Shown piece after piece: positions 32,833 to 39,285 of a stretch of 45,376 nt of DNA (positions are counted from its first letter, which is position 1; each line of letters begins with the position of its first letter). The stretch covers positions 1 through 45,376 of the IMG/VR virus record IMGVR_UViG_3300013104_000011; one strand, 5' to 3'. The position numbers were made by a program, and so were the translations under genes. The notes below the pieces were generated by a model, which was not told the origin of the DNA, searched no databases, and saw only the letters and a program-made list of their open reading frames with translations. Source of the stretch: a virus.

Positions 32833-33485
32833 GACCTCGGCTTGACCGAAAAGTCTCGTTTGATGAGAGGTCACGCCAGTTTCCCATACGTGCCGTCCTT
32901 CCATCTAAAACCCCACGTTCGTACTCCTGGCGTACAAATGCCTGGCTAGACCAGGGTTCGGAAGGTGCTTGCGTGGGGTTTGGGTGGTCTCATTTTCTAG
33001 CCGGCCGCCCTAAGGAAGAGCCTAATATCACTAATTCCTTTGCTCAGAAGCTTTATAACGATGCCAAAAAGGTTGATGAGTGGCCCGGAGAAGATTATGA
33101 CGGCACTTCGGTGTTAGCTGGAGCCAAGACCACTCTCTCTGACAGCTACATCAAAGAGTACCGCTGGTCGTTCAGCTTTGATGACCTTATATTAACACTC
33201 GGACATGTGTCCCCGGTTGTTCTGGGCATAGATTGGTATGAAGATATGTTTAATCCAGACCCCAAGACTGGTATCATCACGGCTACCGGGTCTTTAGCTG
33301 GTGGTCATTGTATCCTAGCTAACGGGGTTAATATTAAAAAGAAGCTTGTCCGACTTCATAACTCCTGGGGAAAGGACTGGGGTAAGAATGGGGAGTGCTA
33401 CATCTCCTTTGATGACCTACAGACACTCCTCAGTCAGGATGGAGAGGGTTGCGTACCACTAAATAAAGTGCTAAAATCTTCATAG
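32817..33485 (+). CDS. Papain-like (C1) cysteine protease
   Basis: 222 residues from ATG 32817, which overlaps the muramidase end; an upstream in-frame ATG at 32754 would lie inside the muramidase anchor. The papain catalytic set is visible: Gln47 and Cys52 in DQGSEGACVGFG, His164 in GGHCILANG and Asn182 in NSWGKDWG. No signal peptide. Placed between muramidase and holin genes, it may cleave cell-surface proteins or cell-wall peptides, mature another phage protein, or act on host targets. It lacks a propeptide inhibitor domain. Confidence 0.9.
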   Translation: MDSQLRPRLDRKVSFDERSRQFPIRAVLPSKTPRSYSWRTNAWLDQGSEGACVGFGWSHFLAGRPKEEPNITNSFAQKLYNDAKKVDEWPGEDYDGTSVLAGAKTTLSDSYIKEYRWSFSFDDLILTLGHVSPVVLGIDWYEDMFNPDPKTGIITATGSLAGGHCILANGVNIKKKLVRLHNSWGKDWGKNGECYISFDDLQTLLSQDGEGCVPLNKVLKSS

Positions 33486-33495
33486 GAGGAAAATA

Positions 33496-33753
33496 ATGGA
33501 TAATGTTTTTATAGTTACATCGGTTGTGGCCGCAACAGAGTTTCTGAGGCGTGTACACGTAACTGACTGGTATGGAGCTATCACGATTGTCGTAGCTGGC
33601 TTAATCGGCTTCGTGGCCGGTATTCTGGGTGCGCCTGGAGTAGGCGACGCCTGGAGTGGTATTGTGGCAGGTTTAGGTGCCTCTGGTATTGTAACCGTAG
33701 CCCAAAAGATAAACCAGGGAACAACCACTATAGGAAAGACAGGTAGTCGCTAG
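33496..33753 (+). CDS. Holin-like membrane protein
   Basis: 85 residues behind the strongest ribosome site of the window (AGGAGGAAAATA before ATG). Two hydrophobic segments (AITIVVAGLIGFVAGILGA and SGIVAGLGASGIVTVA) and a short charged C-terminus. Size and place after lysin genes fit a small holin that permeabilises the membrane. The stop overlaps the next start (TAGTG). Confidence 0.7.
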   Translation: MDNVFIVTSVVAATEFLRRVHVTDWYGAITIVVAGLIGFVAGILGAPGVGDAWSGIVAGLGASGIVTVAQKINQGTTTIGKTGSR

Positions 33754-33908
33754 TGGGTATTTTACTAAGACTTTTAATCGCTATCGTAGTTGGGGTAGTG
33801 GTCGCTTGGGTCGTAGGCTTAGTCCTAGCCCAATGGTTGGCTGACCTTATCGGCCTAATCGTCGGTGGAGTCATCTTTCTGGGTGGCGGATTTGACAGAA
33901 CCTACTGA
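33753..33908 (+). CDS. Small two-span membrane protein, possible holin partner
   Basis: 51 residues from GTG 33753. Very hydrophobic: LLRLLIAIVVGVVVAWVVGL then LIGLIVGGVIFLGGGF. Coupled to the holin-like gene. Could be an antiholin or second holin. The -35 element of a further promoter lies in its last codons. Confidence 0.62.
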   Translation: MGILLRLLIAIVVGVVVAWVVGLVLAQWLADLIGLIVGGVIFLGGGFDRTY

Positions 33909-33920
33909 ATCTGATACTAT
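33892..33920 (+). promoter_or_regulatory. Sigma70-type promoter of a short transcript
   Basis: TTGACA (33892-33897), 17-base spacer, TACTAT (33915-33920). The transcript would start near 33927 and stop at the terminator ending near 34006, with no gene between. Confidence 0.65.
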
Positions 33921-33926
33921 AGTTTA

Positions 33927-34006
33927 GTCTCCCTGGACACCCTACTCGTTTGCCTCCTACGCTTACGAGAGAAAAACCCTCCGGTTTAGGTCTGGAGGGT
34001 TTTTCT
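33927..34006 (+). ncRNA. Possible 80-nt small RNA
   Basis: Bounded by a consensus promoter and a strong terminator, with no start codon in a useful frame. It holds a CTCGT/ACGAG hairpin before the terminator stem. The terminator half is complementary to the 3' end of the leftward transcript, so antisense pairing is possible. Confidence 0.45.
33970..34006. terminator. Strong bidirectional terminator between convergent operons
   Basis: AGAAAAACCCTCC and GGAGGGTTTTTCT form a 13-bp perfect stem with an 11-base loop and U-tracts in both directions. It overlaps the last codons of the leftward gene ending at 33986. Confidence 0.9.
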
Positions 34007-34210
34007 GTTGGCTAGGTATGATTTAATTAATCCCTCGCCGAAGGCTTGCTCGATTCTAAGCTCTGAGATGGCCTGTGCTATACCATCAATGACCATCTGG
34101 TCTACCACACTCCTTTCGGGTGAAAACGTCTCTAAGGTACCCGTACGTACGTCTGAGGGCAAATTAGGGTGAGTCTCCATTTGAAGTTGGTCTGGATTAT
34201 TCTTAATCAC
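33986..34210 (-). CDS. Small protein, last gene of the leftward operon
   Basis: 74 residues from GTG 34210, chosen because GAGGGAG is at the right distance and the start overlaps the zinc-ribbon gene stop; a GTG at 34225 is also in frame. The C-terminal half is helical (SVVDQMVIDGIAQAISELR). Its stop lies in the terminator hairpin. Function unknown. Confidence 0.58.
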   Translation of the reverse strand: MIKNNPDQLQMETHPNLPSDVRTGTLETFSPERSVVDQMVIDGIAQAISELRIEQAFGEGLIKSYLANRKTLQT

Positions 34211-34310
34211 ACAGTTCTCCCTCACAGCATTTAGTTTTATAGCCGCACTCAGGGCATTTAAAATGAGCGTGTTCTGGCAACATCAGTTGTCCGCAGTTAT
34301 CGCAAGTCAT
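34203..34310 (-). CDS. Small zinc-ribbon protein
   Basis: 35 residues: MTCDNCG then FKCPECGYKTKCC. Two CxxC pairs about 16 residues apart form a zinc ribbon, with a further CC and C near the end. No strong ribosome site. It ends inside the start of the next gene. A protein- or nucleic-acid-binding role is likely from the fold, not more. Confidence 0.55.
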   Translation of the reverse strand: MTCDNCGQLMLPEHAHFKCPECGYKTKCCEGELCD

Positions 34311-34389
34311 AGTAATGGTGGAGAAGGGGGCAGTTAAGCCCCGTGCCTCTGTGTTAAAAACAGACGGTCAAATCTATTCTTCCCCATAT

Positions 34390-34590
34390 CTATTTTACTT
34401 CAATTTGGTCTTTTAGGGTATAGAGATAGACCAACTGGTCTATGGCTTCATCTATTGCCATGTCTATTAGTCCCTCTTTCTCCCACAGGTTCCCACCATG
34501 CTCCCTTACCCCGTTAACGTATTTCTTAGCCATCCGTAGAACAACCTTTTCCTGGATGCTCTCTAGGTGCCTATTGTGCTCCTCAGTCAT
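34390..34590 (-). CDS. Small all-helical protein, possibly MazG-like
   Basis: 66 residues. MAKKYVNGVREHGGNLWEKEGLIDMAIDEAIDQLVYLYTLKDQ resembles the short phage NTP-pyrophosphohydrolase-like proteins in which Glu/Asp on a helix hold magnesium (here E-D--DEAID). If so it would limit a nucleotide pool. The domain is at the small end of the family, so the call is tentative. It overlaps its upstream neighbour by eight bases. Confidence 0.5.
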   Translation of the reverse strand: MTEEHNRHLESIQEKVVLRMAKKYVNGVREHGGNLWEKEGLIDMAIDEAIDQLVYLYTLKDQIEVK

Positions 34591-34789
34591 TACGTCTCCT
34601 TTCTAAGGCTTCCGTCCGCCGAGTGATTTCCTTCTCCTGGCGTTTTATGTGCCTGTCTTCCCAGGCGTCTGTCTCGAAGATTGGGGTATAGAATTTCTGG
34701 TACTTGGTTTTTACGGACTTTCTCTCCGCCGCTGTCCTCATCTTGCGAGCCATTTTCTGTTTTTGTCGGTGCGATAATCTCGAACTCAT
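34583..34789 (-). CDS. Small basic helical protein
   Basis: 68 residues, rich in Arg and Lys (SHRQKQKMARKMRTAAERK). A second open frame (start ATG 34808) overlaps almost completely; this one is preferred because it overlaps its downstream neighbour in the style of the operon and has a regular helical pattern. Nucleic-acid binding is plausible from charge. Function unknown. Confidence 0.45.
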   Translation of the reverse strand: MSSRLSHRQKQKMARKMRTAAERKSVKTKYQKFYTPIFETDAWEDRHIKRQEKEITRRTEALERRRND

Positions 34790-34844
34790 CTTCTCTAGGT
34801 TCCTCCATATAAAAACTATTAATGTATAGTTCAGTCCAGTACAT

Positions 34845-35048
34845 CTACGGTACCTTTAGAACCTCTCCGCATTTAAGACATCTTTTCTCAATTCTGTCAA
34901 GGTCTGGGCGTATCTTCTGGCCTCCGATTGATTCAGGCTTGGCAAAAAACTCTGTATGGCTGAAACATGGCTTACTCATCCTCACTCTGTGGAACTTCTG
35001 TCCGACGAAAGGGCTTATGTGAAACCCTAGAATTATTCGCTTACCCAT
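34845..35048 (-). CDS. Small cysteine/histidine-containing protein
   Basis: 67 residues, ATG overlapping the glycosyltransferase stop (TAATG). A CLKCGEVLKVP element at the C-terminus could be half of a zinc site; His and Cys residues near 33-36 (PCFSH) may supply the rest. No family recognised. Confidence 0.55.
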   Translation of the reverse strand: MGKRIILGFHISPFVGQKFHRVRMSKPCFSHTEFFAKPESIGGQKIRPDLDRIEKRCLKCGEVLKVP

Positions 35049-35530
35049 TAGTGCCTCACGTGGTAGGTAATATACGGCGAGAAGTGTATCTTCTTACCGG
35101 CTTCTACCATTTCTTTAACTTGTATCCAGTCCTCGTTCCTGACAGATTTGAATGGGAACTGTTTGGCTACCTCTGTTTTGACAGAGTAGGCTATCCCGAT
35201 ATTCCCCCACTCAACTGTCGGCCACGCCGGAATAATAGTGCCTCTTAGCCAATACTGCCTAAAGTGGATTATGTCGGCCTCGGGGTGAGCTTTTATTTCC
35301 TCCTGTAGCCGTTTTACATAGTCTTCCGTCACGGTATCATCGTCATCTAAGAATGATACCCAGGGAGTAGTAACCCAATTAATGAGCCGGTTACGGGTTT
35401 CCGATTCTCCGACTCTGGGTAGGTCATCATATCCTACAAGGTACTGGGCGTCCTTAATAGAATTGATTGCTCTTTTGAGCGTATCCCTCCTTATGGATGG
35501 GATTATGAAGGTTGTTAAATCAAGATTCAT
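35048..35530 (-). CDS. Family 2-type glycosyltransferase
   Basis: 160 residues from ATG 35530 behind AAGGAG. TTFIIPSIRRDTLKRAINSI is the nucleotide-sugar-binding start of a GT-A fold, and SFLDDDDTV (60-67) is the DxD-type metal motif. A C-terminal SVRNEDWIQVKEM corresponds to the acceptor/catalytic ED motif. It is short but complete for a minimal GT2. It could glycosylate phage DNA, a virion protein or host surface glycans; no modified-base pathway is seen nearby, so a protein or glycan target is as likely. Confidence 0.82.
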   Translation of the reverse strand: MNLDLTTFIIPSIRRDTLKRAINSIKDAQYLVGYDDLPRVGESETRNRLINWVTTPWVSFLDDDDTVTEDYVKRLQEEIKAHPEADIIHFRQYWLRGTIIPAWPTVEWGNIGIAYSVKTEVAKQFPFKSVRNEDWIQVKEMVEAGKKIHFSPYITYHVRH

Positions 35531-35675
35531 CTTTTCTCCTTACCGGAAAGTCTGGGCTAGTTTGAGTATACTGGAATCCATGGTATGAGACTAGATGCCG
35601 TTTAACAAAGTTTCTGGGCATCCTTCGGTGGCACTCAGGACATTCACTTATCTGAAACTTATACCCTCTCTTCAT
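35520..35675 (-). CDS. Small C2H2 zinc-finger protein
   Basis: 51 residues. CPECHRRMPRNFVKRHLVSYH gives C-x2-C-x12-H-x4-H, the classical C2H2 finger, and this type is found in small phage and archaeal proteins. ATG 35675 overlaps the exonuclease stop (ATGA), and the stop overlaps the glycosyltransferase start region, so it is firmly inside the operon. DNA or RNA binding is likely. Confidence 0.65.
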   Translation of the reverse strand: MKRGYKFQISECPECHRRMPRNFVKRHLVSYHGFQYTQTSPDFPVRRKDES

Positions 35676-36433
35676 ACGTAATCCGGTTTTTCTACCCCGT
35701 ACTCGGGGATTCGTGACTTATGCGTAGCACCGCATTCCACGCACCTGAAGTACTGATATAGGTTGGTGTTGGTAGCTCGGTATTTCGTACCGGCGTATAA
35801 GGTAGTTGCCCCGCAATTTCTACAGGAGTCAGGTTTACCATCCAGAACATTAAGTGCCGGATGATTGCCAATCCAGGGTAATAACCTCTTATATAGTTGC
35901 TCCAACAGAACAACGTCCTGTTTATTGTAGCGTTTCATCTTTGCCCAAGCAGAGCTGTCACCTGCCAGGCACCCCTCCCAGACCTTGAACCCGCCCGATT
36001 CTAGCTTCTGTCCCAACTCTAGACTCTTTCCTAAGTCGTCTAGTTTGTTAGACGTGAATCTAGCATATTTTCTGGCTACGAGCCTGGTGTCTATCTGAGC
36101 GTATGGCTCTGGAGGTGGTAGTCCATGTACCATCATTCTGGCTTGCGATAGCTTCTGGTCGAATGAGTTCCCGTTATGGGCTATGACAATATCGGCTTCA
36201 TTGAATAAGTCCCATAAAGCCCCTACTACATTCTTGTCATCATTTTCCCCGGGCTTATAGCTTTCGAAGTCGTCTTGTCCCACGACCTTGACACCCCTAT
36301 CGCCATCCCACTTGTATGCAAAGCATAGTATCTGGGAATCCTTGATTACCTTAATGGCATTTACATCATATATACCCCACGCATACGTGATTAATGGGCT
36401 CGTCTCTAGGTCGTAGAAAAGCTTCCTTGCCAT
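35672..36433 (-). CDS. DnaQ-like DEDD 3'-5' exonuclease with C-terminal zinc ribbon
   Basis: 253 residues from ATG 36433 behind GGGGGAG. FYDLETSP (Asp8, Glu10), IAHNGNSFD (Asp92) and YNKQDVVLLE (Asp173) are the ExoI, II and III motifs of the RNase H-like exonuclease of family B polymerases. After these, CRNC (204/207) and CVEC (231/234) make a zinc ribbon. No polymerase domain is attached or encoded elsewhere in the window. It may process DNA ends during recombination or degrade host DNA. Confidence 0.85.
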   Translation of the reverse strand: MARKLFYDLETSPLITYAWGIYDVNAIKVIKDSQILCFAYKWDGDRGVKVVGQDDFESYKPGENDDKNVVGALWDLFNEADIVIAHNGNSFDQKLSQARMMVHGLPPPEPYAQIDTRLVARKYARFTSNKLDDLGKSLELGQKLESGGFKVWEGCLAGDSSAWAKMKRYNKQDVVLLEQLYKRLLPWIGNHPALNVLDGKPDSCRNCGATTLYAGTKYRATNTNLYQYFRCVECGATHKSRIPEYGVEKPDYV

Positions 36434-36448
36434 GTCTCCCCCTTAAAT

Positions 36449-37075
36449 TTACCACCAGCCGTAGGCTAGTTCGTGTTGCCAAACCTGGGCCCAACTACGT
36501 CCATCAGTCTTATTAGCTTGGAACCAAGCTATCTGACAGGTTGGGTCTCCGCCACAGGCGAATTTTAATGGGTCGCCAGGACAAGCTTGCAGAAGTCCAA
36601 AACAACCACCTGGGTTAGTCGCACAGCTATTACCACCACTCTCAAAGCGGATTATATTATCCAGATAATAGTCACCCGACCAGTACGTTTGACATCCTCC
36701 AGAGCTAGGCTGGTATCCTAGTGAGGTCTGGCTTATCTGAGGAATAGGTGCTGGAACTACCACTTGGGTCTGTTCTGCTAGTGTCTGGGCTTCTTTTTTA
36801 GCCTGTAGCTGTTTGTTAAGGTCATCTATCTGCTTCTGCAGTTCTGACTCATGTTGAACTTGCTGTTGAAGCTGTTGCTGAGTTTGGACTTTTTCTTTGT
36901 CAACTTTTTTAAGTTGAACCTGTTTAACGTGAATTGTCTTTTGAAGTAGCTGGGCGTGTTCTGTCTGTGACTGAGCTGTTATCACCCATCCGAAGAACAT
37001 AACTGCTACTAGGGCGGAAAGCCCAGCATATATTGCTCTACGTTGGTTCCGCTTCTTGTTAAATGTCTTTTTCAA
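36449..37075 (-). CDS. Membrane-anchored lysozyme-like protein with coiled coil
   Basis: 208 residues if started at TTG 37075; the frame is open upstream to about 37186 with a basic stretch and no ATG, and an ATT at 37171 lies ten bases after AAGGA, so the start is uncertain. N-terminal span (YAGLSALVAVMFFGWVITA), Gln/Lys coiled coil (40-95), then a lysozyme/transglycosylase-like domain with IIRFESGG (probable catalytic Glu), GCFGLLQACPGDP, four cysteines and a WW end. The Cys-rich ESGG...GLLQ pattern resembles secreted proteins I associate with Saccharibacteria. It would cut or remodel peptidoglycan from the membrane side. Confidence 0.75.
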   Translation of the reverse strand: MKKTFNKKRNQRRAIYAGLSALVAVMFFGWVITAQSQTEHAQLLQKTIHVKQVQLKKVDKEKVQTQQQLQQQVQHESELQKQIDDLNKQLQAKKEAQTLAEQTQVVVPAPIPQISQTSLGYQPSSGGCQTYWSGDYYLDNIIRFESGGNSCATNPGGCFGLLQACPGDPLKFACGGDPTCQIAWFQANKTDGRSWAQVWQHELAYGWW

Positions 37076-37197
37076 ACCGGACTTGATTTTTAGGCTTTTC
37101 TTTTTAAGAAACTTACCTATGGTTTTACTGTCGTTCCTAAGAGCGAGAGCTACCCAAGTTCTACGTTTAATATGGCATTTCCTTGTTTAACTTAATT

Positions 37198-37226
37198 AGA
37201 GTATCAAATGGCTTCCCGTCCGTCAA
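37198..37226 (-). promoter_or_regulatory. Sigma70-type promoter, leftward
   Basis: TTGACG (37221-37226) and TACTCT (37198-37203) on the minus strand, spacer 17. It begins just after the resolvase stop and drives the lysozyme-like protein. The transcript would contain AAGGAA followed by a three-codon frame ATG CCA TAT TAA. Confidence 0.65.
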
Positions 37227-37570
37227 TACTCCTCGACCTCTATCCGCCCTTGCTCAGACCAGTACTTTTCAGCCCTAACAGCGTAAACGTACTTATCGTC
37301 TGAGCAGAGAGCGTCTAAAAATGCTTTGACTAGATTATCTATGTCTGGTCGCTGTTTGTGAGGCCTACCCGTTTCCGAGACTCGTTTCTTCTTCGACCAA
37401 GAGTTAGGCATTGGGAGATAAAACCGAACAAACAGTTTATCGGGAACTACATAGCCCCGAGAGGCTTCCCTAAGTGCGTTGGCGTACTCATAATACGCTT
37501 GTGCCTGTTTAGACCACTTCCCTCGATAGGTAATTCGTGGCTTTCTCTGCGGCGTTATCTCCAGAATCAT
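37223..37570 (-). CDS. rusA: RusA-family Holliday junction resolvase
   Basis: 115 residues, the usual RusA size. PMPNSWSKKKR, then GRPHKQRPDIDNLVKAFLDAL carrying catalytic Asp76 and Asp78, and DD at 91-92. RusA dimers cut four-way junctions symmetrically. In phages it resolves recombination or replication intermediates before packaging. Genes for SSB-like and RecB-like proteins are in the same operon. ATG 37570 has no strong ribosome site. Confidence 0.88.
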   Translation of the reverse strand: MILEITPQRKPRITYRGKWSKQAQAYYEYANALREASRGYVVPDKLFVRFYLPMPNSWSKKKRVSETGRPHKQRPDIDNLVKAFLDALCSDDKYVYAVRAEKYWSEQGRIEVEEY

Positions 37571-37586
37571 ATAATGGTTCTAATAT

Positions 37587-37907
37587 TCATAGTCCTAGTT
37601 TTTTCCTTACTTCATACTCACTCGGGGTTATCTTAGATTGCACCCTTCGACTACCCTTAATTCTGTTGCAGGAAAAATGTGTTGGTTGCAGGTTTGTGGA
37701 ATCAGCAAACGACTCTGGGTTTCCACTCCTGGGGTTAATATGGTCTAACTCCATATCGCCTATGCTCACCGCCCTACCACATAGACCGCACACGTATTGA
37801 CCCTCGTGAGTCGGGGGGTTGTTAGCCACCCAACTTGCCCGTACTTTCCGCCACTCGGCGGTCTTTTTCCCGTACTTCTTCGGCACACTTTGTTTCAATA
37901 CGTGCAA
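37587..37907 (-). CDS. HNH endonuclease
   Basis: About 106 residues. CGLC (40/43), ELDHI (Asp55-His56), NLQPTHFSCNRIKG with Asn72 and Cys80 define the zinc-supported beta-beta-alpha metal nuclease. Two TTG codons (37907, 37898) are the only plausible starts, the second behind AAGGG. HNH proteins of this size can assist terminase cutting at cos sites or act as homing nucleases. The latter would fit the structured RNA and small gene just upstream. Confidence 0.85.
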   Translation of the reverse strand: MHVLKQSVPKKYGKKTAEWRKVRASWVANNPPTHEGQYVCGLCGRAVSIGDMELDHINPRSGNPESFADSTNLQPTHFSCNRIKGSRRVQSKITPSEYEVRKKLGL

Positions 37908-37915
37908 CCCTTTAT

Positions 37916-38134
37916 TTACTTATCTTTTTGTTTTTTAGCTTCCCGGAGCTGTTTAGCAACACCTACAACGTGTTCCTTCAGCTCTGGGTCATTATGAAAC
38001 AGGTGGTCTAAAACGACCTTCCGTCCCTCTTTAGTCAAAGCACCACTGGGATAGGTGAATCCTTCGCTAATTAAAGCCTTGTCATCATCACTCCTGGTGA
38101 GTGCTCTAACTCTTTGACGTAATGTTTTTCCCAT
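37916..38134 (-). CDS. Small basic protein upstream of HNH gene
   Basis: 72 residues from ATG 38134 behind AGGAAG. Helical; the C-terminus is Lys-rich (KQLREAKKQKDK). LTKEGRKVVLDHLFHNDPELKEHV could be a small helix-turn-helix, but no family is recognised. It lies between the structured RNA and the HNH gene. Confidence 0.6.
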   Translation of the reverse strand: MGKTLRQRVRALTRSDDDKALISEGFTYPSGALTKEGRKVVLDHLFHNDPELKEHVVGVAKQLREAKKQKDK

Positions 38135-38153
38135 AGTCTTCCTTTCTTATTGG

Positions 38154-38300
38154 TGATAGAAGTAGGGGGTAGCCTTCGGCCTGCAAGGAGTGTCATCGTC
38201 CTGGCTAAGGCATTGGTGCTCTTGCCGGACTGATTCCTTACCGTTAACTCAAGACCGTCCATCCCCTTTCGGGTTAATGGTCGCCCCCCTACTTCTATCA
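38154..38300 (-). ncRNA. 147-nt structured RNA candidate closed by a 16-bp perfect stem
   Basis: TGATAGAAGTAGGGGG at one end is the exact reverse complement of the other end. Read leftward, the interior has CCAT-TAA-CCC-GAAA-GGGG-ATGG (a GNRA-capped hairpin), GTCC/GGAC closing GGCA/TGCC, and a GCC-GAA-GGC hairpin just before the 3' arm. It overlaps the last codons of the KGG-motif gene. Compact multi-helix form next to a small gene and an HNH gene recalls HNH-associated RNAs, but I cannot assign a family. Confidence 0.6.
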
Positions 38301-38521
38301 ATCCTTGCTTTTACCCAACGAGCTGTACCTGCGGCACTAGCACGTTTTATTCTCTCCTCCGGTGGTAATGTAGCAGTTCCTTTAGGAACTTTTACCTTAC
38401 CACCACGACTAGATGCCTCTAGGTGCTTCTCTTTGGGGAAGGAGGCAAAACCTCTTGTCTTAGTAGACACTAGATTCTCTCCTTTCACTCTGAAGATGGA
38501 TGAGCCTAGACTTGATACCAT
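38249..38521 (-). CDS. KGG-motif small basic protein
   Basis: Up to 90 residues. TRGFASFPKEKHLEASSRGGKVKVPKGTA and ERIKRASAAGTARW match the repeated GFAS/xxGGK pattern of the KGG (stress-protein-type) motif found in many phage proteins. The true start may be a GTG some 17 codons in (VSTKTRGFAS), preceded by GGAGA. Probably DNA-associated; function not established. The last codons lie in the RNA candidate's 5' arm. Confidence 0.6.
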   Translation of the reverse strand: MVSSLGSSIFRVKGENLVSTKTRGFASFPKEKHLEASSRGGKVKVPKGTATLPPEERIKRASAAGTARWVKARIDRSRGATINPKGDGRS

Positions 38522-38879
38522 CTATCAAATCGTGGCAGTCGCTATGCAGAGTTGATATACGCTCATAGTTATATTTTGCCTCATTTAAGGCCACGAAAGC
38601 GTCGTGTGCGTCTATGCGTTTCAACTCTGAAGCGTCTGTAGAACCTTTGCCGTCATCACGTAATTGGGAGTACGACTCAGCCCGAACCAAGTCATAGCTG
38701 GCTTCGGCTTCCCAGACTCTATTACGAGCCTCAGCCACGTGCTCACCTAAACTAGCCTTGTAGGAAGCTAACTTCACGGCTAGGCGAGACAAAGTATCCC
38801 CCGACAGGTTACTGAGTTCTGTCTCGCTAAGTGTTCTAACGACGGTAAGTATTTCTTTGACCAAACTATCTACGCTCAT
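38460..38879 (-). CDS. Coiled-coil protein of the recombination operon
   Basis: 139 residues, ATG 38879 behind AGGAGATAAT. Entirely helical (LKRIDAHDAFVALNEAKYNYERI) with no catalytic motif. It lies just after the SSB-like gene, where recombination mediators often sit, but there is no sequence proof. It overlaps the next gene by about 60 bases in the long reading of that gene, another hint that the next gene starts later. Confidence 0.6.
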   Translation of the reverse strand: MSVDSLVKEILTVVRTLSETELSNLSGDTLSRLAVKLASYKASLGEHVAEARNRVWEAEASYDLVRAESYSQLRDDGKGSTDASELKRIDAHDAFVALNEAKYNYERISTLHSDCHDLIDGIKSRLIHLQSERRESSVY

Positions 38880-38887
38880 ATTATCTC

Positions 38888-39283
38888 CTATAGGTCTGGG
38901 AACGGGTCAGAAAATTCATCTGCCTGGCCTACGTCATTACTCGGCTTAATACCGGCTAATTGCTCTAGAATCTCTATTGCATATTCTAGTCGTTGCTCTA
39001 GCCTTGTTAAGTCTCCTGAGCCACTTCTGGCACCCGACATATTGGGGTTTTCTTTCTTGAAAGCCCTGTATGATTCTCCGTTGGATGAGGTTTTATTCTC
39101 AATCCTTCCCTCGATGGTTTGACCTACTGTGGGCTGTGGGGTGGTTATCTTCTGGGTCAGTTTTATCCAACCCTGTTCTCCATCAAGAGCTATAGCCCAA
39201 TCCACCATGTCGTTCTCTGGAGAAGTAGCGTATCTTGACCGCCACTCTCCTCTACGATTGACATTTTTGATGGTATATTGCAT
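38888..39283 (-). CDS. SSB-like OB-fold protein with acidic C-terminal tip
   Basis: 131 residues. ATG 39283 is chosen for its AAAGGAG site; an in-frame GTG-type start at 39319 overlaps the previous gene. The N-terminal half is a compact beta pattern (YTIKNVNRRGEWRSRYATS, GEQGWIKLTQKI, VGQTIEGRIENK) like small OB folds, followed by a flexible part and a coiled segment. The acidic end ...ADEFSDPFPDL resembles the SSB tip that recruits repair and replication proteins. It lies between a winged-helix gene and a coiled-coil gene. Confidence 0.68.
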   Translation of the reverse strand: MQYTIKNVNRRGEWRSRYATSPENDMVDWAIALDGEQGWIKLTQKITTPQPTVGQTIEGRIENKTSSNGESYRAFKKENPNMSGARSGSGDLTRLEQRLEYAIEILEQLAGIKPSNDVGQADEFSDPFPDL

Positions 39284-39285
39284 AG

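Noticed and set aside
34590-34844. 84-codon leftward frame overlapping the small basic gene
   Set aside because: Almost complete overlap with a frame that fits the operon spacing better; the choice is not certain.
37587-38300. IscB/OMEGA-RNA system
   Set aside because: The HNH protein is only about 106 residues, with no RuvC or bridge-helix part, so the RNA beside it cannot be called an IscB guide.
38071-38301. Open frame of 76 codons (TTG start) on the minus strand
   Set aside because: It overlaps two better genes and coincides with the 16-bp inverted repeat; RNA pairing explains the sequence better than coding.
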